DNA of 8,948 bases from Flavobacterium sp. (GCF_003525665.1 NZ_DQDX01000224.1:5986-14933), one strand, 5' to 3'; shown: positions 1 through 6,297, counted from the first letter of the stretch. Numbers and translations are program-made. Notes: generated by a model from the letters alone, not told the origin.

Positions 1-1
1 G

Positions 2-121
2 TTTGCCGCAGTAAAATCTAAAAAAGTAAAAGAACTTTTAGGAAACATTCGCGATGAAAAAATGAAAGGGAAAAAGTTTAAAATTGAAGTTGCTCGGAAG
101 GTTGTTAAGAAGGAGGAGTAG
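2..121 (+). CDS. DEAD-box RNA helicase, C-terminal end (5' part outside window)
   Basis: The frame opening at base 2 is open for 39 codons and ends in TAG at 119-121. The peptide starts FAAVKSKKVKELLGNIRDEK and continues MKGKKFKIEVAR before a lysine-rich tail. The pattern of a basic helix, a conserved IRDEKMKGKKFKIE-like stretch and a basic end matches the RNA-binding C-terminal domain of DbpA/DeaD-type DEAD-box helicases as I know them from Flavobacteriia. Such proteins unwind short RNA duplexes in the cytoplasm, for example during ribosome assembly or cold growth. The helicase motifs would lie upstream and cannot be checked here. The stop codon is also the first unit of a 7-bp repeat array, so the array abuts the gene with no spacer. 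The frame is secure; the family call rests on a short tail. Confidence 0.72.
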   Translation, partial: FAAVKSKKVKELLGNIRDEKMKGKKFKIEVARKVVKKEE

Positions 122-174
122 GTTTTAGGTAGTAGGTTTTAGGTTTTAGGTTGTAGGTAGCAGATTGCAGGTTT
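119..174 (+). repeat. Heptanucleotide tandem array, 8 units, overlapping the helicase stop codon
   Basis: Eight consecutive 7-bp units can be read without a break: TAGGTTT, TAGGTAG, TAGGTTT, TAGGTTT, TAGGTTG, TAGGTAG, CAGATTG, CAGGTTT. The consensus is YAGRTWN. The first unit contains the helicase stop codon TAG. There is no dyad symmetry strong enough to call this a terminator. A second array with the same period lies at 2374-2618. Confidence 0.85.
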
Positions 175-195
175 TGTTAAATAGAAAATAGTTTT

Positions 196-324
196 TTATT
201 TTGGTGGCGTAAGTTCTGCTTTGATTTCATCACTCAACGTCATTAAATTATTTTGACTTGGTGTTGCCCAATAAAAATTCCAATTTTTATCTTTTTGTAA
301 GCATGCTTCAGTATAACTTTTGTG
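196..324 (-). pseudogene. Possible remnant of a protein-coding gene (C-terminal 42 codons)
   Basis: On the minus strand a frame is open from 324 to a TAA at 196-198, just after an in-frame TAG at 325-327. The peptide reads HKSYTEACLQKDKNWNFYWA, then TPSQNNLMTLSDEIKAEL and TPPK. It looks like real protein: aromatic-rich, then an amphipathic acidic helix, with ordinary AT-rich codons and three Trp/Tyr in a short run. There is no credible start; the only ATG leaves 15 codons. I do not recognise the family. It is most simply the tail of a decayed gene lying downstream of the exported protein gene that ends at 353. It could instead be a chance open frame. The rest of the 122-352 gap holds the repeat array and AT-rich sequence with no further gene. 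Confidence 0.35.
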
Positions 325-352
325 CTAAATTTCACTTAGTTAATTAAGAAGA

Positions 353-1870
353 TTAATCTTCAGATTTAAATTGTTTCATTTCTGCTGTTGGTTCAATTGC
401 GCTATAATCCTTCCATATTTTTGGATCATATTTCTTGATTTGTAGATAATTAAAATCTTTTTCTTTGATATTTTCTATAGCCAATTCGTTGCTTTCAGAA
501 TGATTGATGTTTAAATACTCTTGTTTTTCAAATGAATTTCCTTCTACTTTTAAATCAAGGTCAAAAATATCTTTTTCACCAGATGTTAATTCAATAAATT
601 TCAAAGGTCGGTTTAAATAAAAGTATCTTCCAGATTCTTGAGCTGCATAATGCAGAATGTAGCCATTGTCAATAGTATTCTTTTTGTAAATAACAGTTCC
701 ATTACTAATGTTTTCTGATGATTTTACTCCTAGTAGCAGTTTTAAATTAAGACTGTTCAGTTTTTTGCCTTCTTCCAATTTGTAATCGGCTCTTATAACA
801 GCAAAATCCGATTCAGAAATGTAAAGTGTTCCTTTGTACTTGGCTTTACTTTTCTTCGGTTTGAAACTTAGTTCATAAATAAGTTCTTCTTGGTCAGAAA
901 AAGAAGCGCCTTCATATTTATACTCATAATTTTCTGGTGCATGAATAAAATCATATTTAGAAGTATTTGAAATACTATTGGAGTAAGTGAAAACATCTAG
1001 CTTGCTTTTTGCTGCAGTTAATTGATTTTTAGCACTTTTACTTTTTTTCTGATTATAATCTTTTCGTAAAGTAATAGTATCTCTAGAACCAAAAAGGCCA
1101 CTTTTTACTCTGTAATATTTTGTAGAATCAAGGTGTTTTAATACAATATCTGTTGTTGATTTTTCTAAATCGTCTAAAGCAACTGCATTATTAGCATCCT
1201 TTAATTTAGTTGCTTTCATTACTTCCATTTTGGATATATAAAGATTTTTACCATCCTTTTTTGTAACATGAGAATATTTATTACAAATGAAATCTATGAA
1301 ATGTTTTGGAGGATTTGTCTTTAATTTTGACGTAAAGGATGCCATTTGAGCATTGGCTGCTTTAAGCGCTTCTTTAGAGAATCCAGTTGATTTATCAATT
1401 TCTACATCTAGAATTTTTGGTTTAAAATTATTGCTTTCTCTAAAGAAAATTAGGTCTTTTTTAGGTTTAGAACTAGAAGGATAATTCGTTTTAAAATTTG
1501 CCTTAACATTAGCCATAATATCATAAGGACTTAGCTTTTTGTTTGAGACACTAACTTCGTTTAGTTCAAATATACTAGGCGCTAGCTTTACAATATTCTG
1601 CATTTTCTTTAAATCTTCAACCGTTATTTTTTGAACAACATAGCCAATGCAAGAAATGGTTAGTGAAGTTTTATCATCAATACCGTTTTCGGATAAAGTA
1701 AAATAGCCTTCTTCATTAGAAATACTATTTTCTTTCTCGTTAATACCAATATTAGCATAAGAAATGATTTCGCCAGTATTGGAATCGATTATTTTTCCAG
1801 TAATATTTTGGCCAAAAGCAGTGCAAATAATAAAAAGAAAAAGTAGTGAAAAGTTGTATTTTTTTTTCAT
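353..1870 (-). CDS. Exported protein with carboxypeptidase-like regulatory domain, function unknown
   Basis: A 505-residue protein. Residues 1-20 are a clear signal peptide: basic MKKKYN, a hydrophobic core, then a likely cleavage at AFG-Q21. Residues 22-108 resemble the carboxypeptidase-D regulatory-like beta-sandwich typical of Bacteroidota surface proteins (ITGKIIDSNTGE, NEEGYFTL, the CIGY turn, then LNEVSVS). After this comes an IMANVKANFKTNY segment like that which follows the same domain in DUF5686-type proteins. The remaining 350 residues are charged and beta-rich. I see no TonB plug, barrel ending or catalytic motif, so it is probably a periplasmic or outer-membrane-associated protein rather than a transporter. 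It lies 40 bp after coaD in the same direction, with no TAnnTTTG box between them, so it is probably co-transcribed. The start is supported by the signal peptide. The molecular function is not known. Confidence 0.75.
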   Translation of the reverse strand: MKKKYNFSLLFLFIICTAFGQNITGKIIDSNTGEIISYANIGINEKENSISNEEGYFTLSENGIDDKTSLTISCIGYVVQKITVEDLKKMQNIVKLAPSIFELNEVSVSNKKLSPYDIMANVKANFKTNYPSSSKPKKDLIFFRESNNFKPKILDVEIDKSTGFSKEALKAANAQMASFTSKLKTNPPKHFIDFICNKYSHVTKKDGKNLYISKMEVMKATKLKDANNAVALDDLEKSTTDIVLKHLDSTKYYRVKSGLFGSRDTITLRKDYNQKKSKSAKNQLTAAKSKLDVFTYSNSISNTSKYDFIHAPENYEYKYEGASFSDQEELIYELSFKPKKSKAKYKGTLYISESDFAVIRADYKLEEGKKLNSLNLKLLLGVKSSENISNGTVIYKKNTIDNGYILHYAAQESGRYFYLNRPLKFIELTSGEKDIFDLDLKVEGNSFEKQEYLNINHSESNELAIENIKEKDFNYLQIKKYDPKIWKDYSAIEPTAEMKQFKSED

Positions 1871-1910
1871 GGCTGAAATTTAATGCTATAATTTGAAATT
1901 ATTTTGATAT

Positions 1911-2363
1911 TTATATTCTAACAGAATCCGGAACCAAAACTGTATAATCGCCACCATTTCTAAGCACATCACGAACAATACTTGACGAAATGTACGATGT
2001 TTTTGCAGCGGTTAACAGAAACACAGTTTCAATTTTAGACAATCTTCTGTTGGTGTGTGCGATGGCTTTTTCAAATTCGAAATCGGCTGGATTGCGTAAT
2101 CCACGTAGGATGAATTCGGCTTTTTCTTTTCGACATAAATCAATCGTCAAACCTTCGTAAGTGATTACTTTTACTTTTGGTTCGTCTTTAAAAGCTTCTT
2201 CGATAAAGCGTTTTCGGTCTTCAAGTGAAAACATGTATTTTTTTTCGGCATTAATACCAATTGCAACAATTACTTCATCAAATAGTGAAATACCTCTTTT
2301 AATTATGTCGTAGTGACCGTTTGTAATTGGATCAAATGAACCTGGGAATATAGCTTTTTTCAT
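1911..2363 (-). CDS. coaD: Pantetheine-phosphate adenylyltransferase (phosphopantetheine adenylyltransferase)
   Basis: At 150 residues this is a typical length for CoaD, which transfers AMP from ATP to 4'-phosphopantetheine to give dephospho-CoA, the penultimate step of coenzyme A synthesis in the cytoplasm. Visible motifs are the nucleotidyltransferase GSFDPITNGH (residues 8-17, with TNGH as the HxGH-type signature), the lysine-containing AEKKYMFSLEDR, the ILRGLRNPADFEFE block (about 85-98) and ISSSIVR (125-131), which binds ATP phosphates. All expected blocks are present and nothing is truncated. The start is fixed by MKKAIFPGSFDP at the usual distance from the motif. The ATG lies 10 bp from a 245-bp heptanucleotide array that fills the whole spacer to ddl, so the leader of this mRNA is repetitive. 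Confidence 0.97.
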   Translation of the reverse strand: MKKAIFPGSFDPITNGHYDIIKRGISLFDEVIVAIGINAEKKYMFSLEDRKRFIEEAFKDEPKVKVITYEGLTIDLCRKEKAEFILRGLRNPADFEFEKAIAHTNRRLSKIETVFLLTAAKTSYISSSIVRDVLRNGGDYTVLVPDSVRI

Positions 2364-2373
2364 TGGTTAGTTG

Positions 2374-2618
2374 TTGTCAGTTTTCTGTTGTCGGTTGTCG
2401 GTTGTCAGTTCTCAGTTCTCAGTTGTCGGTTCTCTGTTAACTGTTGTTTGTTATCTGAAATCTGTTATCTGAAATCTGTAATCTGAAATCTGTAATCTGT
2501 TATCTGAAATCTGTTATCTGAAATCTGTTATCTGAAATCTGTTATCTGTAATCTGTTATCCGAAATCTGTTATCTATTGCGAGTAAACTGATAACCGACA
2601 ACTGACAACTGACAACGG
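2374..2618. repeat. Heptanucleotide tandem array with inverted ends, between ddl and coaD
   Basis: From 2374 to 2576 the sequence divides without a break into 29 units of 7 bp. The left third is TTGTCAG, TTGTCGG, TTCTCAG and relatives. The middle (about 2451-2569) alternates TTATCTG and AAATCTG with some TAATCTG. At the right end the orientation flips: CTGATAA, CCGACAA, CTGACAA, CTGACAA (2588-2615). The two ends form an imperfect inverted repeat, 2373-2401 against 2588-2616, with about 25 of 29 positions complementary by eye. Read in the direction of ddl and coaD, the core units are CAGATTT, CAGATAA and CAGATTA. There are no spacers of unique sequence and no coding sense. The array fills nearly the whole gap. 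Confidence 0.92.
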
Positions 2619-2623
2619 ATTTT

Positions 2624-3610
2624 TTATTTCTTCCAAATTACTTTTCTCTTTAAAGCTAAACTAATTTCGTTATCCAACAAATCACTCATTGGCATGTTGG
2701 AGTAAGCAGCTTGTTGCGGAAAAATACTTTGCGGTGATAAACCTGGATTGGTATTAATCTCTATGAAATGCGGAATATCGTTCATGATAATAAAATCTGT
2801 TCGTGAAAATCCTGACATTCCAAGTGCTTCATAAACTTTCTTAGCAGTTTCTTCTACACTATTTTTAATTTCATCCGATAAATTGGCTGGTGTAACTTCT
2901 TCAGATTTTCCTAAATATTTGGCTTCATAATCGAAGAAATCATTTTCAGATAAAATTTCGGTGATTCCCATCACTTTGGTTTCACCTTTATATTTGATAA
3001 CACCAACCGAAACTTCTCGTCCTTTAAGATACGATTCAATTAAAATATCATTGTCTTCTGCAAAGGCAAAGGCCAAAGCTTTATCAAAATCGTCCAACGA
3101 ATTTACTTTTGAAACTCCGAGTGAACTTCCCGATTGATTGGGCTTTACAAAGAATGGTAATCCTAATTCTTGAGCAACGTCTTTTCCATCAATAGTATCA
3201 CCCTTTGATAAATAAATAGAATGGGCTTTCGGAATATTAAATTTTGATAAAACCGAAAGTGTATCACGTTTGTTAAAAGTCAAACTAGATTGATAAAATC
3301 CACATCCAGTATAAGGAATTTCTAATAATTCCCAGTAGGCTTGCATGTGTCCGTCTTCGCCTGGAGTTCCGTGAATAGTGTTCGAAATCACATCAAATGT
3401 AATAGTTTGATTGTCTTTTGTAAAAGAAAAATCTGCTTTATTAATAGGATATTTTGTGCCGTTGATTAAACAATACCAGTTATTTAAAAGTATGTGAACT
3501 TCAAATACTTGATATTTTGATTTATCTAAATTGTTTAAGATTAATTGTCCACTTCTTAAAGATATCACAGATTCGTCTGAATATCCACCCATAACAACGG
3601 CTACGTTCAT
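2624..3610 (-). CDS. ddl: D-alanine--D-alanine ligase
   Basis: A 328-residue ATP-grasp enzyme that joins two D-alanines for the peptidoglycan stem peptide in the cytoplasm. The N-terminal GGYSDESVISLRSG (residues 8-21) is the family signature that binds the first D-Ala, followed by HGTPGEDG (80-87), VKPNQSGSSLGV (155-166, the ATP and phosphate loop), EVSVGV (199-204), SRTDF (269-273) and the metal-binding EINTNPGL (284-291). The omega-loop FFDYEAKY keeps the Lys-Tyr pair (231-232) that favours D-Ala over D-lactate as second substrate, so this is a normal Ddl and not a VanA-type ligase. The start at 3610 places GGYS at the normal position. It is divergent from the PASTA gene with an 81-bp gap, and probably leads the coaD transcript. 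Confidence 0.97.
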   Translation of the reverse strand: MNVAVVMGGYSDESVISLRSGQLILNNLDKSKYQVFEVHILLNNWYCLINGTKYPINKADFSFTKDNQTITFDVISNTIHGTPGEDGHMQAYWELLEIPYTGCGFYQSSLTFNKRDTLSVLSKFNIPKAHSIYLSKGDTIDGKDVAQELGLPFFVKPNQSGSSLGVSKVNSLDDFDKALAFAFAEDNDILIESYLKGREVSVGVIKYKGETKVMGITEILSENDFFDYEAKYLGKSEEVTPANLSDEIKNSVEETAKKVYEALGMSGFSRTDFIIMNDIPHFIEINTNPGLSPQSIFPQQAAYSNMPMSDLLDNEISLALKRKVIWKK

Positions 3611-3633
3611 TGATTTTAATTTTTAATACAATA

Positions 3634-3641
3634 CAAATTTA
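3634..3641 (-). promoter_or_regulatory. Promoter -7 box for ddl
   Basis: On the minus strand the bases read TAAATTTG, an exact match to the Bacteroidota TAnnTTTG box. It lies 23 bp before the ddl ATG and would give a leader of roughly 15-20 nt. I find no good TTG at the expected upstream distance; only a weak TTTAG lies nearby. The box is short and the region is AT-rich, so chance occurrence is possible, but the position is right. Confidence 0.45.
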
Positions 3642-3666
3642 GCATAATTGTTGAAACTAAAAATTA

Positions 3667-3674
3667 TATCTTTG
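3667..3674 (+). promoter_or_regulatory. Promoter -7 box for the PASTA-rluD pair
   Basis: TATCTTTG is an exact TAnnTTTG match, ending 17 bp before the ATG at 3692. A TTG at 3648-3650 lies 16 bp upstream, slightly short of the 17-23 bp usually given for flavobacterial promoters. Together with the ddl box it makes a compact back-to-back promoter region in the 81-bp gap. Confidence 0.5.
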
Positions 3675-3691
3675 CGTCAAATACTAATTTT

Positions 3692-4315
3692 ATGAGTTTC
3701 AGAAAATATATCACAAGTCGTGTCTTTTTAGCGCAACTTTTAGCGGCACTTGCAATTGTGGCAGTTCTTGCGTATTTGTTTTTTCATTGGATTACTTTTA
3801 TCACCAATCACGGCGATGAAATTACAGTTCCCAATTTGAGTAAACTAAATCCAGAGCAAGTAGAAGAGAAGCTAGACGAATTAGATTTAGATTATCAAAT
3901 AATTGATACTGTTGATTATAGATCAGATTTTCCAAAGTTGACTGTTGTTGAACAGGAACCAACTTCAGGCTCAAAGGTAAAAGGCGGAAGAACGATTTAC
4001 ATCAAATTGAATGCTTCTACTTTCAAAATGGTAGTGGTTCCAGATTTAATTGAGAAAACCTACCGTCAAGCCGTTCCAACATTAAAAGCGGTCGGTTTGC
4101 AAGAAGGTTCTATAAAATACGTTCCTTATTTAGGAAAAGATATGGTTCTTGAAATGTGGATTGGTGGTAAGAAAATCAAAGCAGGAGAGAAGGTTTTAAA
4201 AAATACAAAAGTAGATTTAGTTCTTGGAGACGGAAAAGTAGTATTTGACGAAAGTCAATTAGACACTGTTCCAAATACTGAAATTCAAATAGATAGCATT
4301 TCAAATGAACAATAA
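3692..4315 (+). CDS. Membrane-anchored protein with two PASTA domains
   Basis: A 207-residue protein. Residues 1-10 are short and basic, residues 11-34 form one hydrophobic membrane segment (VFLAQLLAALAIVAVLAYLF and on), and the rest should lie in the periplasm. Two PASTA repeats follow: about 44-107 (TVPNLSKLNPEQVEEKL ... VVEQEPTSGSKVKGGRTIYI) and about 113-179 (VVVPDLIEKTYRQAVPTLKA ... KIKAGEKVLKNTKVDLVLGD). PASTA domains are known from the extracellular part of PknB/Stk1-type kinases and some penicillin-binding proteins, where they sense or bind cell-wall material. No kinase or transpeptidase domain is present; the cytoplasmic part is only about 10 residues. The position divergent from ddl supports a cell-envelope role, but no function can be assigned. 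The last codons overlap the rluD-like start by 11 bp. Confidence 0.88.
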   Translation: MSFRKYITSRVFLAQLLAALAIVAVLAYLFFHWITFITNHGDEITVPNLSKLNPEQVEEKLDELDLDYQIIDTVDYRSDFPKLTVVEQEPTSGSKVKGGRTIYIKLNASTFKMVVVPDLIEKTYRQAVPTLKAVGLQEGSIKYVPYLGKDMVLEMWIGGKKIKAGEKVLKNTKVDLVLGDGKVVFDESQLDTVPNTEIQIDSISNEQ

Positions 4316-5348
4316 TAACGAGGTTTTAGAACCAGAAGAAGAACTTTACGAACATTACAGATATGAGGTTGCCAAAGGTCAAGCACTTTTGCGAATTGAC
4401 AAATATTTGATGTTAATGATTCCAAATGCAACCCGAAATAAAATTCAGAATGCGGCGAGCAACGGCGATATTTATGTAAATGATGTTCCTGTAAAATCCA
4501 ATTATAAGGTGAAACCGCTTGATGTGGTTCGTATTTTATTGGCGCATCCACCGTTTGAAAACCGAGTTGATCCAGAGAATATTCCGTTGGATATTGTTTA
4601 TGAAGACGATACTTTATTGTTGATAAACAAACCACCCAACTTTGTAGTGCATCCAGGTCACGGAAATTACACCGGAACTCTGGTGAATGCCTTGGCCTAT
4701 CATTTTGAGAATTTGCCTTTAAACAGCTCAGAAAGACCAGGATTGGTGCATCGAATTGATAAAGACACCTCAGGACTTTTGGTAATTGCCAAAACCGAAA
4801 TTGCAATGACGCATTTGGCAAAACAATTTGAAGATAAAACCACCGAAAGAGAATACATCGCGCTAGTTTGGGGAAATGTAAAAGAAGATGAAGGCAGAAT
4901 TGAAGGAAACATTGCTCGTCACGTAAAAGACAGAATGCAAATGGCCGTTTTTGCCGATCCAGAAATTGGAAAACCAGCCGTTACTCATTACAAAGTTCTC
5001 GAGCGTTTTGGCTATGTTACACTAATTTCTTGTAAGTTAGAAACTGGTAGAACACACCAAATTCGTGTGCATTTAAAACACATCGGTCACACGTTATTCA
5101 ATGACGAACGTTACGGTGGAAATTTGATTCTAAAAGGAACCACATTTACTAAGTACAAGCAGTTTATAGACAATTGTTTTAAAACCTTACCACGTCAGGC
5201 GTTGCATGCAAAGACATTGGGTTTTATTCATCCTACAACTAAAGAATACATGCGATTTGACACCGAATTGCCACAAGATATGCACGATGTTATAGAAAAA
5301 TGGAGAAACTATTCTAAAAATGTGGCTTCAGAAGAAGAGGACGATTAG
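4305..5348 (+). CDS. rluD: RluA-family 23S rRNA pseudouridine synthase, RluD-like
   Basis: A 347-residue enzyme that isomerises uridine to pseudouridine in RNA. An S4 RNA-binding domain spans about 27-75 (LLRIDKYLMLMIPNATRNKI ... GDIYVNDVPVKSNYKVKPLD). The catalytic domain spans about 100-310, with LLLINKPPNFVVHPG, the signature HRIDKDTSGLLVIAKT (149-164; D152 is the catalytic aspartate) and ETGRTHQIRVHLKHIGH (246-262). S4 plus this domain and the length fit RluD or RluC; the exact target uridines cannot be read from sequence, so the symbol is a best guess within the family. The acidic C-terminal tail EEEDD and N-terminal NNNNEVLEPEEE are unstructured extensions. The ATG overlaps the end of the PASTA gene by 11 bp, implying co-transcription and possibly translational coupling. 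Confidence 0.93.
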   Translation: MNNNNEVLEPEEELYEHYRYEVAKGQALLRIDKYLMLMIPNATRNKIQNAASNGDIYVNDVPVKSNYKVKPLDVVRILLAHPPFENRVDPENIPLDIVYEDDTLLLINKPPNFVVHPGHGNYTGTLVNALAYHFENLPLNSSERPGLVHRIDKDTSGLLVIAKTEIAMTHLAKQFEDKTTEREYIALVWGNVKEDEGRIEGNIARHVKDRMQMAVFADPEIGKPAVTHYKVLERFGYVTLISCKLETGRTHQIRVHLKHIGHTLFNDERYGGNLILKGTTFTKYKQFIDNCFKTLPRQALHAKTLGFIHPTTKEYMRFDTELPQDMHDVIEKWRNYSKNVASEEEDD

Positions 5349-5383
5349 TATTTTTAGAACCTAAACTTTTGGCATTTTTTGTA

Positions 5384-5399
5384 TCCCGAAGCTTCGGGA
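5384..5399. repeat. Perfect 16-bp palindrome TCCCGAAGCTTCGGGA
   Basis: A GC-rich self-complementary sequence in otherwise AT-rich DNA, 36 bp after the rluD-like stop. It is preceded by ATTTTTTG and followed by CATTTT, so it could contribute to termination of plus-strand transcripts. I have the impression that the same palindrome recurs between genes in flavobacterial genomes, but I cannot check that here. Confidence 0.8.
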
Positions 5400-5424
5400 C
5401 ATTTTCCTGCCATCCATTACAATC

Positions 5425-5473
5425 TTTACATAAAAAAACCTGTTTCAACGCGAAACAGGTTTTTTTATGTAAA
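5425..5473. terminator. Bidirectional intrinsic terminator between convergent operons
   Basis: Positions 5425-5446 and 5452-5473 are perfect 22-bp inverted repeats around a 5-base AACGC loop. The core CCTGTTTC/GAAACAGG is followed by seven T on either strand, so the hairpin has a U-tract for transcripts arriving from both sides. It lies between the ends of the rluD-like gene (plus) and the superoxide dismutase gene (minus), exactly where a shared terminator is expected. Confidence 0.93.
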
Positions 5474-5505
5474 GGATTTCCATTGCTGTCAGGAGTAACG
5501 GTAAA

Positions 5506-6288
5506 CTACTTCTTTATAGCTTCATCATATTTTTCACCCACTTTTTTCCAATTTACAACATCAAAAAAAGCATCAATATATTTCATTCTTTTATTCTGAT
5601 AACCAAGGTAATACGCGTGTTCCCAAACGTCAATGGCTAAAATAGGTTTTCCAGAAATAGTTTGACTTGGCATTAAAGGATTGTCTTGATTTGGCGTACT
5701 TGTAACTTGTAATTTTCCAGCTTTATCAACAACCAACCAAGCCCAACCTGAACCAAATTGTTTGTTGGCAGCATCAGAAAATAACGCTTTAAAAGTGTCA
5801 AAAGAACCAAAATCTCTATCGATTGCTGTTGCTAACGAATCTTTAGGTTTGCCTTCGCCTTTTGGAGTTAGAATTTCAAAATATAAGGAATGGTTGTAAT
5901 ATCCGCCGAGATTATTTCTAAGTTCGGCATTACTCATGTCTAACTTTTTGTGAAGTTCTTCAATTGGTAGCGTTGCCAAATCGGTTCCAGCCAAAGCTTT
6001 ATTTAAATTATTGGTGTACGTTAAATAATGTCTTGAGTAGTGAATTTCCATTGTCATTGCGTCAATGGTAGGAGCGAAGGCATCGTATTTAAAAGGAAGT
6101 TTTACAACATTAAACGCACCTTCGGCAGCTTTCACGTCTTCTGGATCGCCAATAGTCATTTTTTGTTCTGTTGTTGGTAACGGAACTTCTACGACTTCGG
6201 TTAGTTTCTTTTTTTTACAAGATGTTGCTAAAATAATTACTGAAAGCGTCAATACTAGCAAAACGCTTTTTTGATTAAGAACTTTCAT
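5506..6288 (-). CDS. sodA: Exported (lipoprotein) Fe/Mn-family superoxide dismutase, Mn-type residues
   Basis: A 260-residue enzyme that converts superoxide to oxygen and hydrogen peroxide. Residues 1-23 form a signal peptide and C24 in ATSC is a likely lipidation site, so the enzyme should be anchored outside the cytoplasm. The following KKKK lacks the acidic residues of known surface-export signals, which favours a periplasmic face. The catalytic part (about 62-258) keeps all four metal ligands: H83 in MEIHYSRHY, H133 in NHSLYF, D220 and H224 in DVWEHAYY. Y91 also matches the conserved active-site tyrosine. Gly at the position four before H133 and Gln201 in NQDNP match the manganese enzymes rather than the iron enzymes, though cambialistic use is possible. 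Two histidines of the usual HHxxHH are tyrosines here (84 and 88). The gene is last in its operon, 9 bp after the acyl-CoA-binding gene. The gene symbol is by analogy. Confidence 0.93.
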   Translation of the reverse strand: MKVLNQKSVLLVLTLSVIILATSCKKKKLTEVVEVPLPTTEQKMTIGDPEDVKAAEGAFNVVKLPFKYDAFAPTIDAMTMEIHYSRHYLTYTNNLNKALAGTDLATLPIEELHKKLDMSNAELRNNLGGYYNHSLYFEILTPKGEGKPKDSLATAIDRDFGSFDTFKALFSDAANKQFGSGWAWLVVDKAGKLQVTSTPNQDNPLMPSQTISGKPILAIDVWEHAYYLGYQNKRMKYIDAFFDVVNWKKVGEKYDEAIKK

Positions 6289-6297
6289 AGGGATAAT

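Noticed and set aside
271..290. AT-only inverted repeat ATAAAAATT/AATTTTTAT
   Set aside because: A two-base loop and all-AT stem in an AT-rich region; it may be chance and lies within the possible gene remnant.
348..361. 14-bp palindrome GAAGATTAATCTTC at the end of the exported protein gene
   Set aside because: It has no loop and no following T-run, and includes the stop codon. It is too weak to call a terminator or operator.
2374..2618. Could the repeat array be CRISPR?
   Set aside because: Units are 7 bp and contiguous, with no unique spacers, no 25-40 bp repeat and no cas genes nearby.
2624..3610. Could the ligase be a vancomycin-resistance D-Ala-D-Lac type?
   Set aside because: The omega loop keeps the Lys-Tyr pair in EAKY of ordinary D-Ala-D-Ala ligases, and there are no van partner genes.
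4285..4912. Minus-strand open frames of 178 and 70 codons inside the pseudouridine synthase gene
   Set aside because: They lie antisense to a well-conserved gene and have no recognisable domains.
5369..5599. Plus-strand open frame of 76 codons between the convergent operons
   Set aside because: It spans the palindrome and terminator hairpin and runs antisense into the superoxide dismutase gene. Its apparent sequence is a by-product of the inverted repeat.
6065..6274. Plus-strand open frame of 69 codons inside the superoxide dismutase gene
   Set aside because: Antisense shadow of the signal peptide and N-terminal coding region.
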